Counted from the stretch's first letter, positions 52,200 through 61,132 are shown. The stretch: DNA of 64,000 nucleotides from Bradyrhizobium sp. AZCC 1721 (GCF_036924715.1 NZ_JAZHSB010000001.1:4641001-4705000); one strand, 5' to 3'. Program-made: numbers and translations. Notes: generated from the letters alone by a model not told the origin.

Positions 52200-52730
52200 T
52201 CAGCCGATCTTCTTCAGTCCGTTTTTGAATCGCGGCCCGTTGAGCGCGTAGAATTTCGCAGCACTCCCCATCGCCGTCACCTGCTCGGGCGACAAGGTGC
52301 GGACCACGCGCGCGGGCGAGCCGATGATCAGGGAATATTCGGGATATTCCTTGCCTTCTGTGATGACCGACCCCGCACCGACGATGCTGCCGCGTCGTAT
52401 CTTCGCGCCGTTCATGACGATCGAGCCCATGCCGACCAGCGCGTCGTCTTCGAGCGTGCAGCCATGCAGGATGACATTGTGACCGACGGTGCAGCTCTTG
52501 CCGATCGTGAGCGGAAAGCCGCGGTCGGTATGGCAGGTGGAATTGTCCTGCACGTTGGAGCCCTCGCCGATCTCGATCCACTCATTGTCGCCGCGCAGCA
52601 CCGCGCCGAACCATACGCTGGCCGAATTGAGAAGGCGCACCTTGCCGATCACGACGGCAGTGTCTGCGATGAAATAGTTTCCATTTGTGGGGAGTTCAGG
52701 CCCCTGTCCGTCGAGTTCGTAGATCGCCAT
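52200..52730 (-). CDS. Gamma-carbonic-anhydrase-family hexapeptide protein
   Basis: 176 residues from ATG 52730 (GGAGATC upstream). Left-handed parallel beta helix: hexapeptide repeats run from about residue 25 to 155. Histidines are at the expected zinc positions (D-N-S-T-C-H-T-D-R-G-F and V-G-H-N-V-I-L-H-G-C). Family members hydrate CO2 or are inactive homologues. Start upstream frame lacks a ribosome site. Confidence 0.9.
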   Translation of the reverse strand: MAIYELDGQGPELPTNGNYFIADTAVVIGKVRLLNSASVWFGAVLRGDNEWIEIGEGSNVQDNSTCHTDRGFPLTIGKSCTVGHNVILHGCTLEDDALVGMGSIVMNGAKIRRGSIVGAGSVITEGKEYPEYSLIIGSPARVVRTLSPEQVTAMGSAAKFYALNGPRFKNGLKKIG

Positions 52731-52802
52731 AACAAAAGATCTCCGTTGGCGGAGACCTTGGCACAGCCCCAGGCAGCGGATCAAGCGAACAGGCCGCCAG
52801 CC

Positions 52803-53132
52803 TCAGGCCAGCACGCCCGCGGCTCGCAGCGTCATCAGGAAGAACGTGCCGGACATCATGCTCCAGAAGCCTGAAAGCACGGTCGCCATCATCACGAATT
52901 CGAAGCGACGGCGCTCGATCTTCGCGCCGCGTAACGTGTTGCGCATGATGATGAAGGGCGCGGCGAAAACCAGAAACGGCACGGCCGCAAATGTCTTCGG
53001 CGCCACGCCTTCCCCAAGCAGCCCGAATCCCGCCGGCCGCGCTGCCATCGCCTGATAGCCGCTGGCGAGCGCGCCTGCGAGCGCAAAGCCGATGCACAGG
53101 GAGAACAGGGAATTCAACGCATCGGGCGACAT
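52803..53132 (-). CDS. Small membrane protein
   Basis: 109 residues from ATG 53132 (GAGAAG upstream). Three hydrophobic helices (about 8-28, 48-66, 80-105) and G-A-K-I-E-R-R-R-F-E between them. A family of uncharacterised alphaproteobacterial membrane proteins is likely (possibly DUF6949). A perfect CtrA-type box lies 70 bp upstream. Confidence 0.65.
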   Translation of the reverse strand: MSPDALNSLFSLCIGFALAGALASGYQAMAARPAGFGLLGEGVAPKTFAAVPFLVFAAPFIIMRNTLRGAKIERRRFEFVMMATVLSGFWSMMSGTFFLMTLRAAGVLA

Positions 53133-53201
53133 GACAACTTCTCGTACTCGACGAACCGTGCCCTGCTTTCGCAAAATTGGCCGGCCGCCGCCACAGTGTC
53201 C

Positions 53202-53217
53202 TTAAGGAAGGGTTAAC
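53202..53217 (+). promoter_or_regulatory. CtrA-type box between divergent genes
   Basis: TTAA-GGAAGGG-TTAAC, a perfect TTAA-N7-TTAAC site, 70 bp from the small membrane protein start and 156 bp from the ATG at 53373. Could act on either gene. Confidence 0.6.
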
Positions 53218-53372
53218 AACGAACCGCAGGCACCTCGTTTGCGCATGGCTGCAGGGCCGGAACTCCCGTGAAATCATGCGGAAATCACGCTGCCCATGGC
53301 ATATTCGCGGGATGATTCGCCTTAGCTCTCGGGATCGTGCCCGAGCCTTGAAACCCGACCGATGCCTCGTTC

Positions 53373-54086
53373 ATGACCCTGCTTTCGACGGCCCAGCACC
53401 TCGCCCGCGACACCCGCAGGGATCCGCGCTCGCACATGATGCTCATCATGGTCGCGGTAACCATCACCGCGGGCGCCATTGCCCTCGTCGCTTATTTGCT
53501 GTGGCCAACCTGGGTGGCGCGGCCCGCCAGCGCTCCGGGCCGGTTGCCGGTCAGCGTCGGTGCCACGCTCTTCAACGTGCCGACAGCAGCGATCCGCCGT
53601 AAGATCCAGCGTCACTCCGGGCCGCAGGAACGGGTCGATCTCAGTTTCGTCTTCCCGTCGCTTGAACCACCGGATGCGCCGAAGCACGTCAGCGCCGATA
53701 CGATCGAGGAGAAGGTGCAGCCGATCGACCGGATATTCCTGTCGATATCGGCCCACCACGACTCGCTGCCGCCGGACACGCGGGTGCGTACGATCTATCC
53801 GCGCTACCTCGAACAGAAGGCAACACCGATCGACGACGGATTGACGATGCGCGCGTTCCGCGACGGCTCGCCCTACGCCAACGAGGACCTGCTCTCCGCC
53901 GGCGCACCGAGCCTCAACGCGCGCTGCACCCGCGACGGCCTGACTCCCGGCATGTGCCTGAGCGAGCGTCGCGTCGACGGCGCCGACCTGACGTTCCGCT
54001 TTCCGCGGAGCTGGCTGTCGCAATGGCGCGACGTTGCGAATGCGATGGATAGCCTGACGGCGCAAATGCGCGGACCGAAGACCTAG
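53373..54086 (+). CDS. Membrane-anchored protein of unknown function
   Basis: 237 residues. One membrane helix at about 24-46 (I-M-V-A-V-T-I-T-A-G-A-I-A-L-V-A-Y-L-L-W) near the N-terminus, then a periplasmic domain with R-L-P-V-S-V-G-A-T-L-F-N-V-P, Q-E-R-V-D-L-S-F-V-F-P and D-R-I-F-L-S-I-S-A-H-H-D. Two Cys near the end (A-R-C-T-R-D-G-L-T-P-G-M-C-L) may pair. Probably single-pass periplasmic. Family unknown. Confidence 0.7.
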   Translation: MTLLSTAQHLARDTRRDPRSHMMLIMVAVTITAGAIALVAYLLWPTWVARPASAPGRLPVSVGATLFNVPTAAIRRKIQRHSGPQERVDLSFVFPSLEPPDAPKHVSADTIEEKVQPIDRIFLSISAHHDSLPPDTRVRTIYPRYLEQKATPIDDGLTMRAFRDGSPYANEDLLSAGAPSLNARCTRDGLTPGMCLSERRVDGADLTFRFPRSWLSQWRDVANAMDSLTAQMRGPKT

Positions 54087-54101
54087 CGACCGGCACGTAG
54101 C

Positions 54102-54240
54102 CGTCTAGAGTGGGCAAAGCCACCGGGTCGCACGAATGCGCGCCCGATGACAGGCTCCGCGTGCCCACCAATTATCTTTCTTGTATTGTGAGTAGCAATG
54201 GTGGGCACGGCGCAATTGCGCCTTTGCCCGCCCTACGACG
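54102..54240. repeat. Palindromic intergenic repeat with TGGGCAAAG arms
   Basis: The left arm CGTCTAGAGTGGGCAAAG pairs with CTTTGCCCGCCCTACGACG; inner arms GCGTGCCCACCA and TGGTGGGCACG surround an AT-rich spacer. Matches the general layout of Bradyrhizobium REP-like elements (fourth family here). Confidence 0.7.
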
Positions 54241-54254
54241 TCGTGGCACGCGCC

Positions 54255-54473
54255 TCACCCGACGTCGGCCAGATCTTCCTCGAGGATCGCCATTTGAAAC
54301 TGGAACGAGCGATCGTCGTCCTCGTCATCGACGAACAGCACACCGATGAACTCCTCGCCGATATAGACTTCGGCGGAGTCGTCTTTTTTCGGCCGCGGCA
54401 CGACGCGGATCTTTGGATTGCCGAATACGCGCTTGAGATAGGCGTCGAGCTTCCTGACTTCCTGAACGTCCAC
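54255..54473 (-). CDS. DUF3126 family protein
   Basis: 72 residues from GTG 54473, with GGAGACC just upstream; a TTG at 54485 is possible. D-V-Q-E-V-R-K-L-D-A-Y-L-K-R-V-F-G-N, then R-P-K-K-D-D-S-A-E-V-Y-I-G-E-E-F-I-G-V and D-E-D-D-D-R-S-F-Q-F-Q-M-A-I-L. Small soluble family of unknown role. It lies directly upstream of cysE on the same strand (108 bp), an association worth noting. Confidence 0.82.
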   Translation of the reverse strand: MDVQEVRKLDAYLKRVFGNPKIRVVPRPKKDDSAEVYIGEEFIGVLFVDDEDDDRSFQFQMAILEEDLADVG

Positions 54474-54580
54474 GGCGGTCTCCAATCGGATTCTTTGAAT
54501 TTCCGGGAGGTTTTTAGGACGAGACGGCGCAGACTACCAGCCGTAACTTCACAAATGCGGCTGCCAGAAAGTGTGGAAAA

Positions 54581-55408
54581 TCAAAGCCCGATCGCGCCGA
54601 GCATCTGATCCATGGTGCGCGATGGCTCCGCGCAGCCCGCCTCGCCGACGATCTTCGCGGGAACGCCGGCGACCGTGACATTGTGCGGCACCGGCTTGAC
54701 CACCACCGAGCCCGCGGCAATGCGCGCGCAATGGCCGATTTCGATATTGCCGAGAATTTTGGCGCCTGCCCCGATCAGCACGCCGCGCCTGATCTTCGGA
54801 TGACGATCCTCGTTCTCCTTGCCGGTGCCTCCCAGCGTGACGCCGTGCAGGATCGAAACGTCGTCATCGATCACTGCGGTCTCGCCGCAGACGAAGCCGG
54901 TCGCGTGATCGAGGAAAATGCCGCGGCCGATTTTGGCGGCGGGGTTGATATCGGTCTGAAACACCGCCGACGAGCGGCTCTGCAGATAATAGGCAAAATC
55001 CTTGCGGCCCTTTTGATAGAGCCAGTGCGCCAGGCGATGGGTTTGCAGCGCGTGAAAACCCTTGAAGTAGAGCAACGGATCAATGAAGCGCGAGGTTGCG
55101 GGATCGCGGTCGTAGACCGCGACCAGATCGGCGCGGAACGCATTGCCGAGATCGGGCTCGTCACGCAGCGCCTCGTCATAGGTCTGCCGGATCAAGTCGC
55201 CCGATAGCGCCGAGTGATCGAGCCGCTCCGCGAGACGATGCACCACCGATTCCTCCAGGCGCTCGTGATGCAGCACGGTCGAGTAGAGGAAGGAAGCAAG
55301 CTCCGGCTCGCGGCGGACGATGTCCTCCGCCTCGCCCCGGATGCGGTCCCAGATCGGATCGAGTGCGGCGAGCTTCGACGCTTGCGGATTGACCTGATGC
55401 ACTGCCAT
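54581..55408 (-). CDS. cysE: Serine O-acetyltransferase
   Basis: 275 residues. First step of cysteine synthesis: acetyl-CoA plus serine to O-acetylserine. The N-terminal helical domain (about 15-140) is followed by the hexapeptide beta helix: G-I-F-L-D-H-A-T-G-F-V-C-G-E-T with the catalytic His/Asp region, H-G-V-T-L-G-G-T-G-K, and H-P-K-I-R-R-G-V-L-I-G-A-G-A-K-I-L-G. The C-terminal tail that interacts with CysK is present and lacks a terminal Ile (ends G-A-I-G-L). Strong assignment. Confidence 0.95.
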   Translation of the reverse strand: MAVHQVNPQASKLAALDPIWDRIRGEAEDIVRREPELASFLYSTVLHHERLEESVVHRLAERLDHSALSGDLIRQTYDEALRDEPDLGNAFRADLVAVYDRDPATSRFIDPLLYFKGFHALQTHRLAHWLYQKGRKDFAYYLQSRSSAVFQTDINPAAKIGRGIFLDHATGFVCGETAVIDDDVSILHGVTLGGTGKENEDRHPKIRRGVLIGAGAKILGNIEIGHCARIAAGSVVVKPVPHNVTVAGVPAKIVGEAGCAEPSRTMDQMLGAIGL

Positions 55409-55614
55409 GATTGCTCTCGCAAATTCCCTGATTACGTTGCTACTATAGCACGGCGGGCGGACTTCTGTCCCGGGCAGGCGCAGGCTAGCGTAAACCGCCT
55501 CCGAATGCCGTGGGGGTCAGTTCAAGGTGGTCAGCGAAATCAGGAAATCAAGCCGGCGGGCCTGCGACTATTGGTGAATTTCGGCGGACCTGCCATTCGG
55601 CGGATGCTGCCCGG

Positions 55615-57117
55615 ATGGGGGGAAGCCACATAAGCACGCAGATATTGCGGGCGCGTACCGCTGCGAATTCGCGCTCGGCCTGGATCGCCGCCATCGCCAT
55701 CCCATTGATGTTGCTGGCCCCCGCCCTGTGGAATGGCTATCCCCTGCTCCAGTGGGACACCGGCGGCTATCTGGCCCGGTGGTACGAGGGCTATCTGGTC
55801 CCCAGCCGCTCCACCACGTTCGGCCTCTATCTTCATTTCGGCGAGGATTCGAGCTTCTGGATCAACCTCGGGATCAACGCGCTGGCGACGCTGTGGATCC
55901 TGCAGCTAACGCTGCGCGTGCTCGGTATCTCCGAGCCGTTGCGGCTCCTGGCCATGAGCTTCGTGCTGGCCCTGACCACCTCGTTGCCTTTTCTTGCCAG
56001 CACGCTCCTGACCGACATTTTCGCCGGGTTGTCGGTGCTTTCGCTGTTCATCCTGGTCGTGCTTGGCGAGCGGACTTCGATCCCGGAAAAATGCCTGCTG
56101 TTCGGCCTCACCGCTTTCGCCGCGGCGACCCACAGCGCGACGCTCGCGGTGCTGCTCGGACTGTGCTGCATAGGCTGGATCGCGCGTCCCTTTCTGCGCG
56201 GGCGGATTTCCATTTCCGGACTGACGCAGGGCAGCCTGACCATCGTCGCGGGAGCTGCGCTGTTGCTGTCGACCAATTTCGCCTTATCCGGGAAGTTGGC
56301 GTGGACGCCGGGCGGTTACGGCGTGGCATTCGCACGGATGCTGCAGGACGGCATCGTCGCGCAGTATTTGCGCGATCATTGCCCGAAGCAGAATTTCAAG
56401 CTCTGCCCCTATCGAGACAATCTGCCGGCCACTGCCGACCAGTTTCTGTGGAGCAACAGCATGTTCAACACGCTTGGCCGCTTTCAGGGACTGAACGACG
56501 AGATGGGCTTTATCGTGTTGCATTCGCTGGCCGAGTATCCGGCCTGGCAGGCCAAGGCGGCGGCCATCGCCACTGCGCAGCAATTCGTCTACGTCGGGAC
56601 CGGCGAAGGCACCGACGGCTGGCTCGGCCATACCTACGGCATCATCGAGCACTTTCTTCCCGCACAGGTGAAGCCGATGCGTGCGGCGCAACAGCAGCTC
56701 TGGCACTTCGACTTCACCGCGATCAACCGGATTCACATTCCCGTTGCGCTGGCGTCGATGCTGCTGGCCGTCATCCTGTTCGGCCGCGGCGTGCTGCGCC
56801 GACCGTTCGACGATCTCACCTTGCTCGCCGGCACGGTCTCGTTCGCGCTGCTCGGCAATGCTTTCGTCTGCGCCGTGATATCCGGTCCGCACGATCGCTA
56901 CGGCGCGCGGCTGGCGTGGCTTGCGACCACGGTGGTGCTGATCGCGGCTATCAGGCAATTCGCCGGTGAAGAAGCGCGCGACCGCTCATTGCCGTCGCGA
57001 CAGGAAATCGATGACACCGACTTTGTAGACCTTGTCGCCGACCGCGCGCATATGATCGCGGTTCGGAATGTCGAGCACCTCGGCGCCCGGAATGATCCTT
57101 CCGAGTGCCGCGGCTGA
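55615..57117 (+). CDS. Integral membrane protein of unknown function
   Basis: 500 residues from ATG 55615 (open frame to 55510 is non-conserved in style). About 9-11 hydrophobic helices. Recognisable features: W-D-T-G-G-Y-L-A-R-W-Y in the first loop, L-P-F-L-A-S-T-L-L-T-D-I-F, and T-H-S-A-T-L-A-V-L. This resembles membrane glycosyltransferase-like proteins of the GT-C group, but no catalytic signature is certain. The last 44 codons lie antisense to the next gene (overlap of 132 bp), where the sequence becomes charged and non-hydrophobic. Confidence 0.6.
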   Translation: MGGSHISTQILRARTAANSRSAWIAAIAIPLMLLAPALWNGYPLLQWDTGGYLARWYEGYLVPSRSTTFGLYLHFGEDSSFWINLGINALATLWILQLTLRVLGISEPLRLLAMSFVLALTTSLPFLASTLLTDIFAGLSVLSLFILVVLGERTSIPEKCLLFGLTAFAAATHSATLAVLLGLCCIGWIARPFLRGRISISGLTQGSLTIVAGAALLLSTNFALSGKLAWTPGGYGVAFARMLQDGIVAQYLRDHCPKQNFKLCPYRDNLPATADQFLWSNSMFNTLGRFQGLNDEMGFIVLHSLAEYPAWQAKAAAIATAQQFVYVGTGEGTDGWLGHTYGIIEHFLPAQVKPMRAAQQQLWHFDFTAINRIHIPVALASMLLAVILFGRGVLRRPFDDLTLLAGTVSFALLGNAFVCAVISGPHDRYGARLAWLATTVVLIAAIRQFAGEEARDRSLPSRQEIDDTDFVDLVADRAHMIAVRNVEHLGARNDPSECRG

Positions 57118-57750
57118 GCCGGCGATTTCATCCCTGGTGCCGACCGCAATCAGGACCGGCACGCGGATCTCGGCGGCTTCATCCGATGTCATCAGCCGCC
57201 GCGAGCCGCGCAGGCAGGCGGCAAGAGCGCGGTGGTCGGATCGGGTCTGATCGGCGAAGGCGCGAAAGGTGCGGCCGACCGGATCGGTGACGTCCTCCAG
57301 CGACGGCGCTTCCAGCGCGATCGCCACGTTCTCGCCGGGACCGCCGCCCTCGATCAGTCCGATCCCGATGCCGCCGAGAATCGCCGAGCGCAGCCGCTGC
57401 GGCTGCTCGCGCGCCAGGATCGCCGTCATGCGCGATCCCAGCGAATAGCCCATGATGTCGGCGCGCTCGATTCCCAGATGATCCAGCAGCGCAATGACGT
57501 CGCTTGCCATGATCGCAATATCGTAAGCAGCGGAATCGTAGAGCTTTTCGGAATCGCCATGGCCGCGATTGTCGAGCGCGATCACGCGGCGGCCGTCTTT
57601 CCTCAAATCGGAAACCCAGGTCGGATAAACCCAGTTCACGTTCTTGCTGGAGGCAAAGCCATGCACGAGGACGATCGGATCGCCCTCGCCTTCGTCGAGA
57701 TAGGCAATTTCGACAGCGCCGTTGTGAAAACTCGGCATCATCAGTTCCAT
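56986..57750 (-). CDS. Alpha/beta hydrolase
   Basis: 254 residues from ATG 57750. Hydrolase core: I-V-L-V-H-G-F-A-S-S-K (oxyanion), V-I-A-L-D-N-R-G-H-G-D-S, nucleophile G-Y-S-L-G-S, I-A-V-G-T-R-D-E (acid) and R-D-H-M-R-A-V (His). Overlaps the end of the membrane protein gene on the other strand. Substrate unknown; the much longer frame to 58959 is antisense and rejected. Confidence 0.83.
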   Translation of the reverse strand: MELMMPSFHNGAVEIAYLDEGEGDPIVLVHGFASSKNVNWVYPTWVSDLRKDGRRVIALDNRGHGDSEKLYDSAAYDIAIMASDVIALLDHLGIERADIMGYSLGSRMTAILAREQPQRLRSAILGGIGIGLIEGGGPGENVAIALEAPSLEDVTDPVGRTFRAFADQTRSDHRALAACLRGSRRLMTSDEAAEIRVPVLIAVGTRDEIAGSAAALGRIIPGAEVLDIPNRDHMRAVGDKVYKVGVIDFLSRRQ

Positions 57751-57794
57751 TTTTCGGGGGATCGGAAATGGACGGCCTTGCAAGGACTGCAAGT

Positions 57795-58955
57795 CTAACC
57801 GTGTGCGGCAGCGCCCGCCAGCACCGGGGCGGCCGGCAAGCATGCTGCCGCCGCCTCCTTTCTCAAGCGCCGCGCTTTCTTGCGGCGAAGCCACGCTTCG
57901 GTCGCCCGCTCGGTGGTCGCCTTGATCGACGACAGAAATCCGAACAGCGCCAATAGCGCACCGAACACCCACATCGTCAGATTGAAAGCGCCGGTTGCCA
58001 GCAGGAGCGCGCCGCGGCCGAGCACCTTCAGGATCGCGCGGGTCTGGCCGCCCTTGGATTCGGCAAGCCGCGCGGCGCGGGCGATGTCCTTCGGGCCTTG
58101 TGCGATGCGCAGTGCGTCGAGCGCGCCACGCGTGCCGGCCTTTTCGCCGACGCGTCCGACGTCTTTCGCCAGCCGCACCAGCGCACCGGCTTTCTCGGCG
58201 CGGAACGCTGCCTTGATTGCGCTGATGGTCTGGCCGGGCCGCAGCACCGAGCCTTTCGCGACCGCCTGCTGCAGGACCGGTGCATCGACGACCTCGCGCG
58301 CCGAGCGGCCTGCCCATTGCGTCAGCCCCTCGCCGAGACGTCCGACCTTGCGGGCACTCTTGACCATGGAAAGACCGGCACGCAGCGGAGCAACACCGCC
58401 GACCGAGGCGTAGGTCGCGGCGGTCACCGCGAGCCCGACCGTCGCCAGGCCCAGCACCAGCCGGTCCACGTCCTCGCCCGTCGCGAGGTGCTTGCCTTCG
58501 CGAACAACGTCCCTGATATCGCCGTAGACGAAGAGATCGCCGGCAACCGTACCCGACAGGCTTGCGACATCGTCGGCATTGCCGACCACGAAACCCGTGG
58601 CAAAGCGCTTGGCAAAATGCGACGCCGAACCTGCGTCGGCAACGGCATCGCTGACGCGCTTCGATAGTTCGTCGCTGACGGCAATGCCTTTGTCGCGGGC
58701 GAGTTCGACGAAGCTGTTGGCGAGATCGGAATCGCCCTCCGCGAGCGCTGCCTCGATATGGCTGGCGACCAGCGCCTGGTTGGCCCGCAACGCGGAGTTG
58801 ATCTGGATGTCGGACAGTGTCGCGGGATCGTCCTGCGCGGCCAGAATGGCGCCGGCCTCGCGGGCGTGCGGCCACAACGCCGCGAACACCGCCGCGCTGA
58901 GCGCCAAGCATCCTAGCGCCCCTGCCAGAGCCGAACCGAACCGCAATCGCCTCAT
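57795..58955 (-). CDS. Predicted membrane protein of unknown function
   Basis: 386 residues from ATG 58955 (M-R-R-L-R-F-G-S-A-L-A-G). N-terminal membrane helix (about 8-28), a long middle domain with A-L-A-E-G-D-S-D-L-A-N-S-F-V-E-L-A and D-A-V-A-D-A-G-S-A, a second hydrophobic stretch near 170-190, and a last one near 335-355 (F-G-A-L-L-A-L-F-G-F-L). The C-terminus is Arg/Lys/Ala-rich. No family recognised. Confidence 0.6.
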   Translation of the reverse strand: MRRLRFGSALAGALGCLALSAAVFAALWPHAREAGAILAAQDDPATLSDIQINSALRANQALVASHIEAALAEGDSDLANSFVELARDKGIAVSDELSKRVSDAVADAGSASHFAKRFATGFVVGNADDVASLSGTVAGDLFVYGDIRDVVREGKHLATGEDVDRLVLGLATVGLAVTAATYASVGGVAPLRAGLSMVKSARKVGRLGEGLTQWAGRSAREVVDAPVLQQAVAKGSVLRPGQTISAIKAAFRAEKAGALVRLAKDVGRVGEKAGTRGALDALRIAQGPKDIARAARLAESKGGQTRAILKVLGRGALLLATGAFNLTMWVFGALLALFGFLSSIKATTERATEAWLRRKKARRLRKEAAAACLPAAPVLAGAAAHG

Positions 58956-59204
58956 CCAAAAAAGTCCAATGTTTTCGTCTTTCTCAAGATGGTATGCCGT
59001 TTTTAAGACACAACTGCCCCGACGAAAGAAGGGCTTTTCTCCGACGACAGAATTGTGTCGAATTTGCATGAGCAAATGTGCGGCGGGGACATCCCGAATC
59101 GGCTCTAGGAATCATCGGCACCCCCCACTATGGTGCGCGGCATTTCGAAGCTGCCGCGTCGCGTTGATTGCGTGCGCTCATCGTTGAAATCCAAGGTGAA
59201 GCTG

Positions 59205-59450
59205 ATGTCCGACCATGTCGTCCCGCATTTCCATAACGACGCCGGAGTCTCGGTAATCGAGATCGGCTCGCAGGAATTCATGTGCGTGGGCGCCAGGCCG
59301 CCGTTCGATCATCCCCACGTGTTTCTCGACCTTGGCAACGACAACGAGATCATCTGCCCCTATTGCTCGACGCTGTACCGCTTTGCCCCCGACCTCGCCG
59401 CAGGCGAAGCCCGCCCGCCCGAATGCGTCCTGAGGGACAAGGTCGCCTGA
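59205..59450 (+). CDS. Zinc-finger domain protein (zf-CHCC type)
   Basis: 81 residues from ATG 59205 (AAGGTGAAG upstream). Zinc ligands F-M-C-V-G, D-H-P-H-V-F-L-D-L and I-C-P-Y-C-S-T-L-Y match the C-H-C-C pattern of the NDUFS6-like zinc finger, as found in a widespread alphaproteobacterial small protein. Possibly linked to NADH dehydrogenase assembly in other lineages; the role here is unknown. The FAD monooxygenase follows 7 bp downstream, suggesting an operon. Confidence 0.83.
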   Translation: MSDHVVPHFHNDAGVSVIEIGSQEFMCVGARPPFDHPHVFLDLGNDNEIICPYCSTLYRFAPDLAAGEARPPECVLRDKVA

Positions 59451-59457
59451 CCTTTCG

Positions 59458-60660
59458 GTGGCCGCCGCGCGCACCATCATCGTTGCTGGTGCCGGGATCG
59501 GGGGACTGACGGCAGCGCTTTCGCTCGCAGCCAAAGGCTTTCGCGTCATCATTCTGGAAAAGGCCGAGCGGCTGGAGGAAGCCGGCGCCGGCCTGCAGCT
59601 TTCGCCCAACGCCAGCCGGATCTTGGTCGACCTCGGCCTGCGGTCACGGCTTGCGCCACGCGCCGTGACACCTGAAGCCATTAGTATCGTGAGCGCGCGT
59701 GCGGGCGGCGAGATCGCCCGCCTGCCGCTCGGCGAGGCCGCCGGCCTTCGCGCCGGCGCGCCCTATTGGGTGATGCACCGCGCCGACCTGCAAGGCGCCC
59801 TGCAGGCGGCGGTCAACGACCATCCGGACATCGACCTGCGGCTTGGTTGCCAGTTCGAAGACGTGACTTCGCACGCCAAGGGGTTGACCGTGGTGCAACG
59901 CCGCGGCAATGCACGCCAACAGGAGTTGGCGGTGGCGCTGGTCGGCGCCGACGGCATCTGGTCCGCGGTGCGGAACCATTTGTTCCCGGAGGTGCAACCG
60001 CAATTTTCCGGCCTGATCGCCTGGCGCGGGACCCTCGATGCGACCACGCTGCCGCGCGAATATACCGCTGCTCGGGTGCAGCTCTGGATGGGGCCTGGCG
60101 CACATCTGGTCGCCTACCCGATCTCGGCCGCGCGGCAGATCAACGTGGTCGCTATCGTGCCGGGAACCTGGAACAGGCCGGGCTGGAGCGCGCCCGGCGA
60201 TGCCAATGAACTGAAAAACGCATTCGCCTCGCAGCGCTGGCCCGCGACTGCGCGGATGCTGATTGGGGCCGTCGACGAGTGGCGGCGCTGGGCGCTGTTC
60301 ACCCTACCCGATGTCGGCGAATGGACCGACGGCGCAATCGCGCTGCTCGGCGACGCCGCGCATGCGATGCTGCCGTTTGCCGCGCAAGGCGCGGGAATGG
60401 CGATCGAGGACGCCGCCGTGCTCGCCAAATGCGTGAGCGAACACCCGGGCGATCCTATCGCGGGCATCCCGGCGGCACTGAAGCGCTATGGCCGGCAGCG
60501 GCGCGGCCGCGTGCTGTGGGTGCAGCGTGCGGCCCGACAACAGGGACGCATCTATCATCTCACCGGACCGCTGGCGCTGGCGCGCGACCTCGCGATCAAA
60601 GCCATGGGCCCGGAGCGGATGCTGGCGCGGCAGGATTGGATTTATAATTGGCGTCTGTAG
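59458..60660 (+). CDS. FAD-dependent aromatic hydroxylase (UbiH/NahG-like)
   Basis: 400 residues, GTG start. Rossmann motif I-I-V-A-G-A-G-I-G-G-L-T-A-A, E-K-A-E-R-L at the end of the first fold, the DG motif V-G-A-D-G-I-W-S-A-V-R and the GD motif A-L-L-G-D-A-A-H-A-M-L-P. These are the three marks of class A flavoprotein monooxygenases. Specific substrate unknown; salicylate hydroxylase-like or ubiquinone pathway enzymes are candidates. Confidence 0.87.
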   Translation: MAAARTIIVAGAGIGGLTAALSLAAKGFRVIILEKAERLEEAGAGLQLSPNASRILVDLGLRSRLAPRAVTPEAISIVSARAGGEIARLPLGEAAGLRAGAPYWVMHRADLQGALQAAVNDHPDIDLRLGCQFEDVTSHAKGLTVVQRRGNARQQELAVALVGADGIWSAVRNHLFPEVQPQFSGLIAWRGTLDATTLPREYTAARVQLWMGPGAHLVAYPISAARQINVVAIVPGTWNRPGWSAPGDANELKNAFASQRWPATARMLIGAVDEWRRWALFTLPDVGEWTDGAIALLGDAAHAMLPFAAQGAGMAIEDAAVLAKCVSEHPGDPIAGIPAALKRYGRQRRGRVLWVQRAARQQGRIYHLTGPLALARDLAIKAMGPERMLARQDWIYNWRL

Positions 60661-60691
60661 AGCGAAGTTCGAGGCCGCACCCGACAACGTT

Positions 60692-61132
60692 CTAATTTGC
60701 CGGCCGGCTTGCCTTCGTACGACCCTTGGCAACGGGAGCTGGCGCGATCGATGGCGGGACCGGCGCCGGCCTGGCTTCCGGTTTCGGTTCCTGACACCTG
60801 TTCTTCTGCCAGGCTTCATCGGCCAGCTTCGACTGTCCGCGCAACGCGATGTAGTCGTTGCGATAGGCAAGCTCCGCCACCACGGGACCGGCGACGCCAG
60901 TTTCGGCCTTGGTCATCAGCCCCTGCAACTCCGCGGTGCGCGTCGCGAGGCTCTTGCGCTCGGTCTCGAGCTGCTTGCAATCGTAGAGATCGTATTTGGC
61001 GGGATCGGCAAAGGCCGGCGAAATGGTGTCGCTCATGCCGGCACATCCGGACAGGCCCGCACCGAGCGCAACCAGCGCCAACGCCGCGAGGCTGCGCGAG
61101 AGTAACCGGCGATGGGACAGCGAGTTGGGCAT
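60692..61132 (-). CDS. Putative lipoprotein
   Basis: 146 residues from ATG 61132 (GAAGGTCC upstream). Signal with L-A-L-V-A-L-G-A-G-L-S-G-C: a lipobox ending at Cys 30, so probably a lipoprotein. The mature part has a helical segment (Y-D-C-K-Q-L-E-T-E-R-K-S-L-A-T-R-T-A-E-L) and a basic Pro-rich end. Family unknown. Confidence 0.72.
   Translation of the reverse strand: MPNSLSHRRLLSRSLAALALVALGAGLSGCAGMSDTISPAFADPAKYDLYDCKQLETERKSLATRTAELQGLMTKAETGVAGPVVAELAYRNDYIALRGQSKLADEAWQKNRCQEPKPEARPAPVPPSIAPAPVAKGRTKASRPAN

Noticed and set aside
57751..58959. 403-codon upstream extension of the hydrolase at 56986
   Set aside because: It overlaps the membrane protein gene 57795-58955 on the same strand in another frame; the hydrolase fold starts only near 57740.
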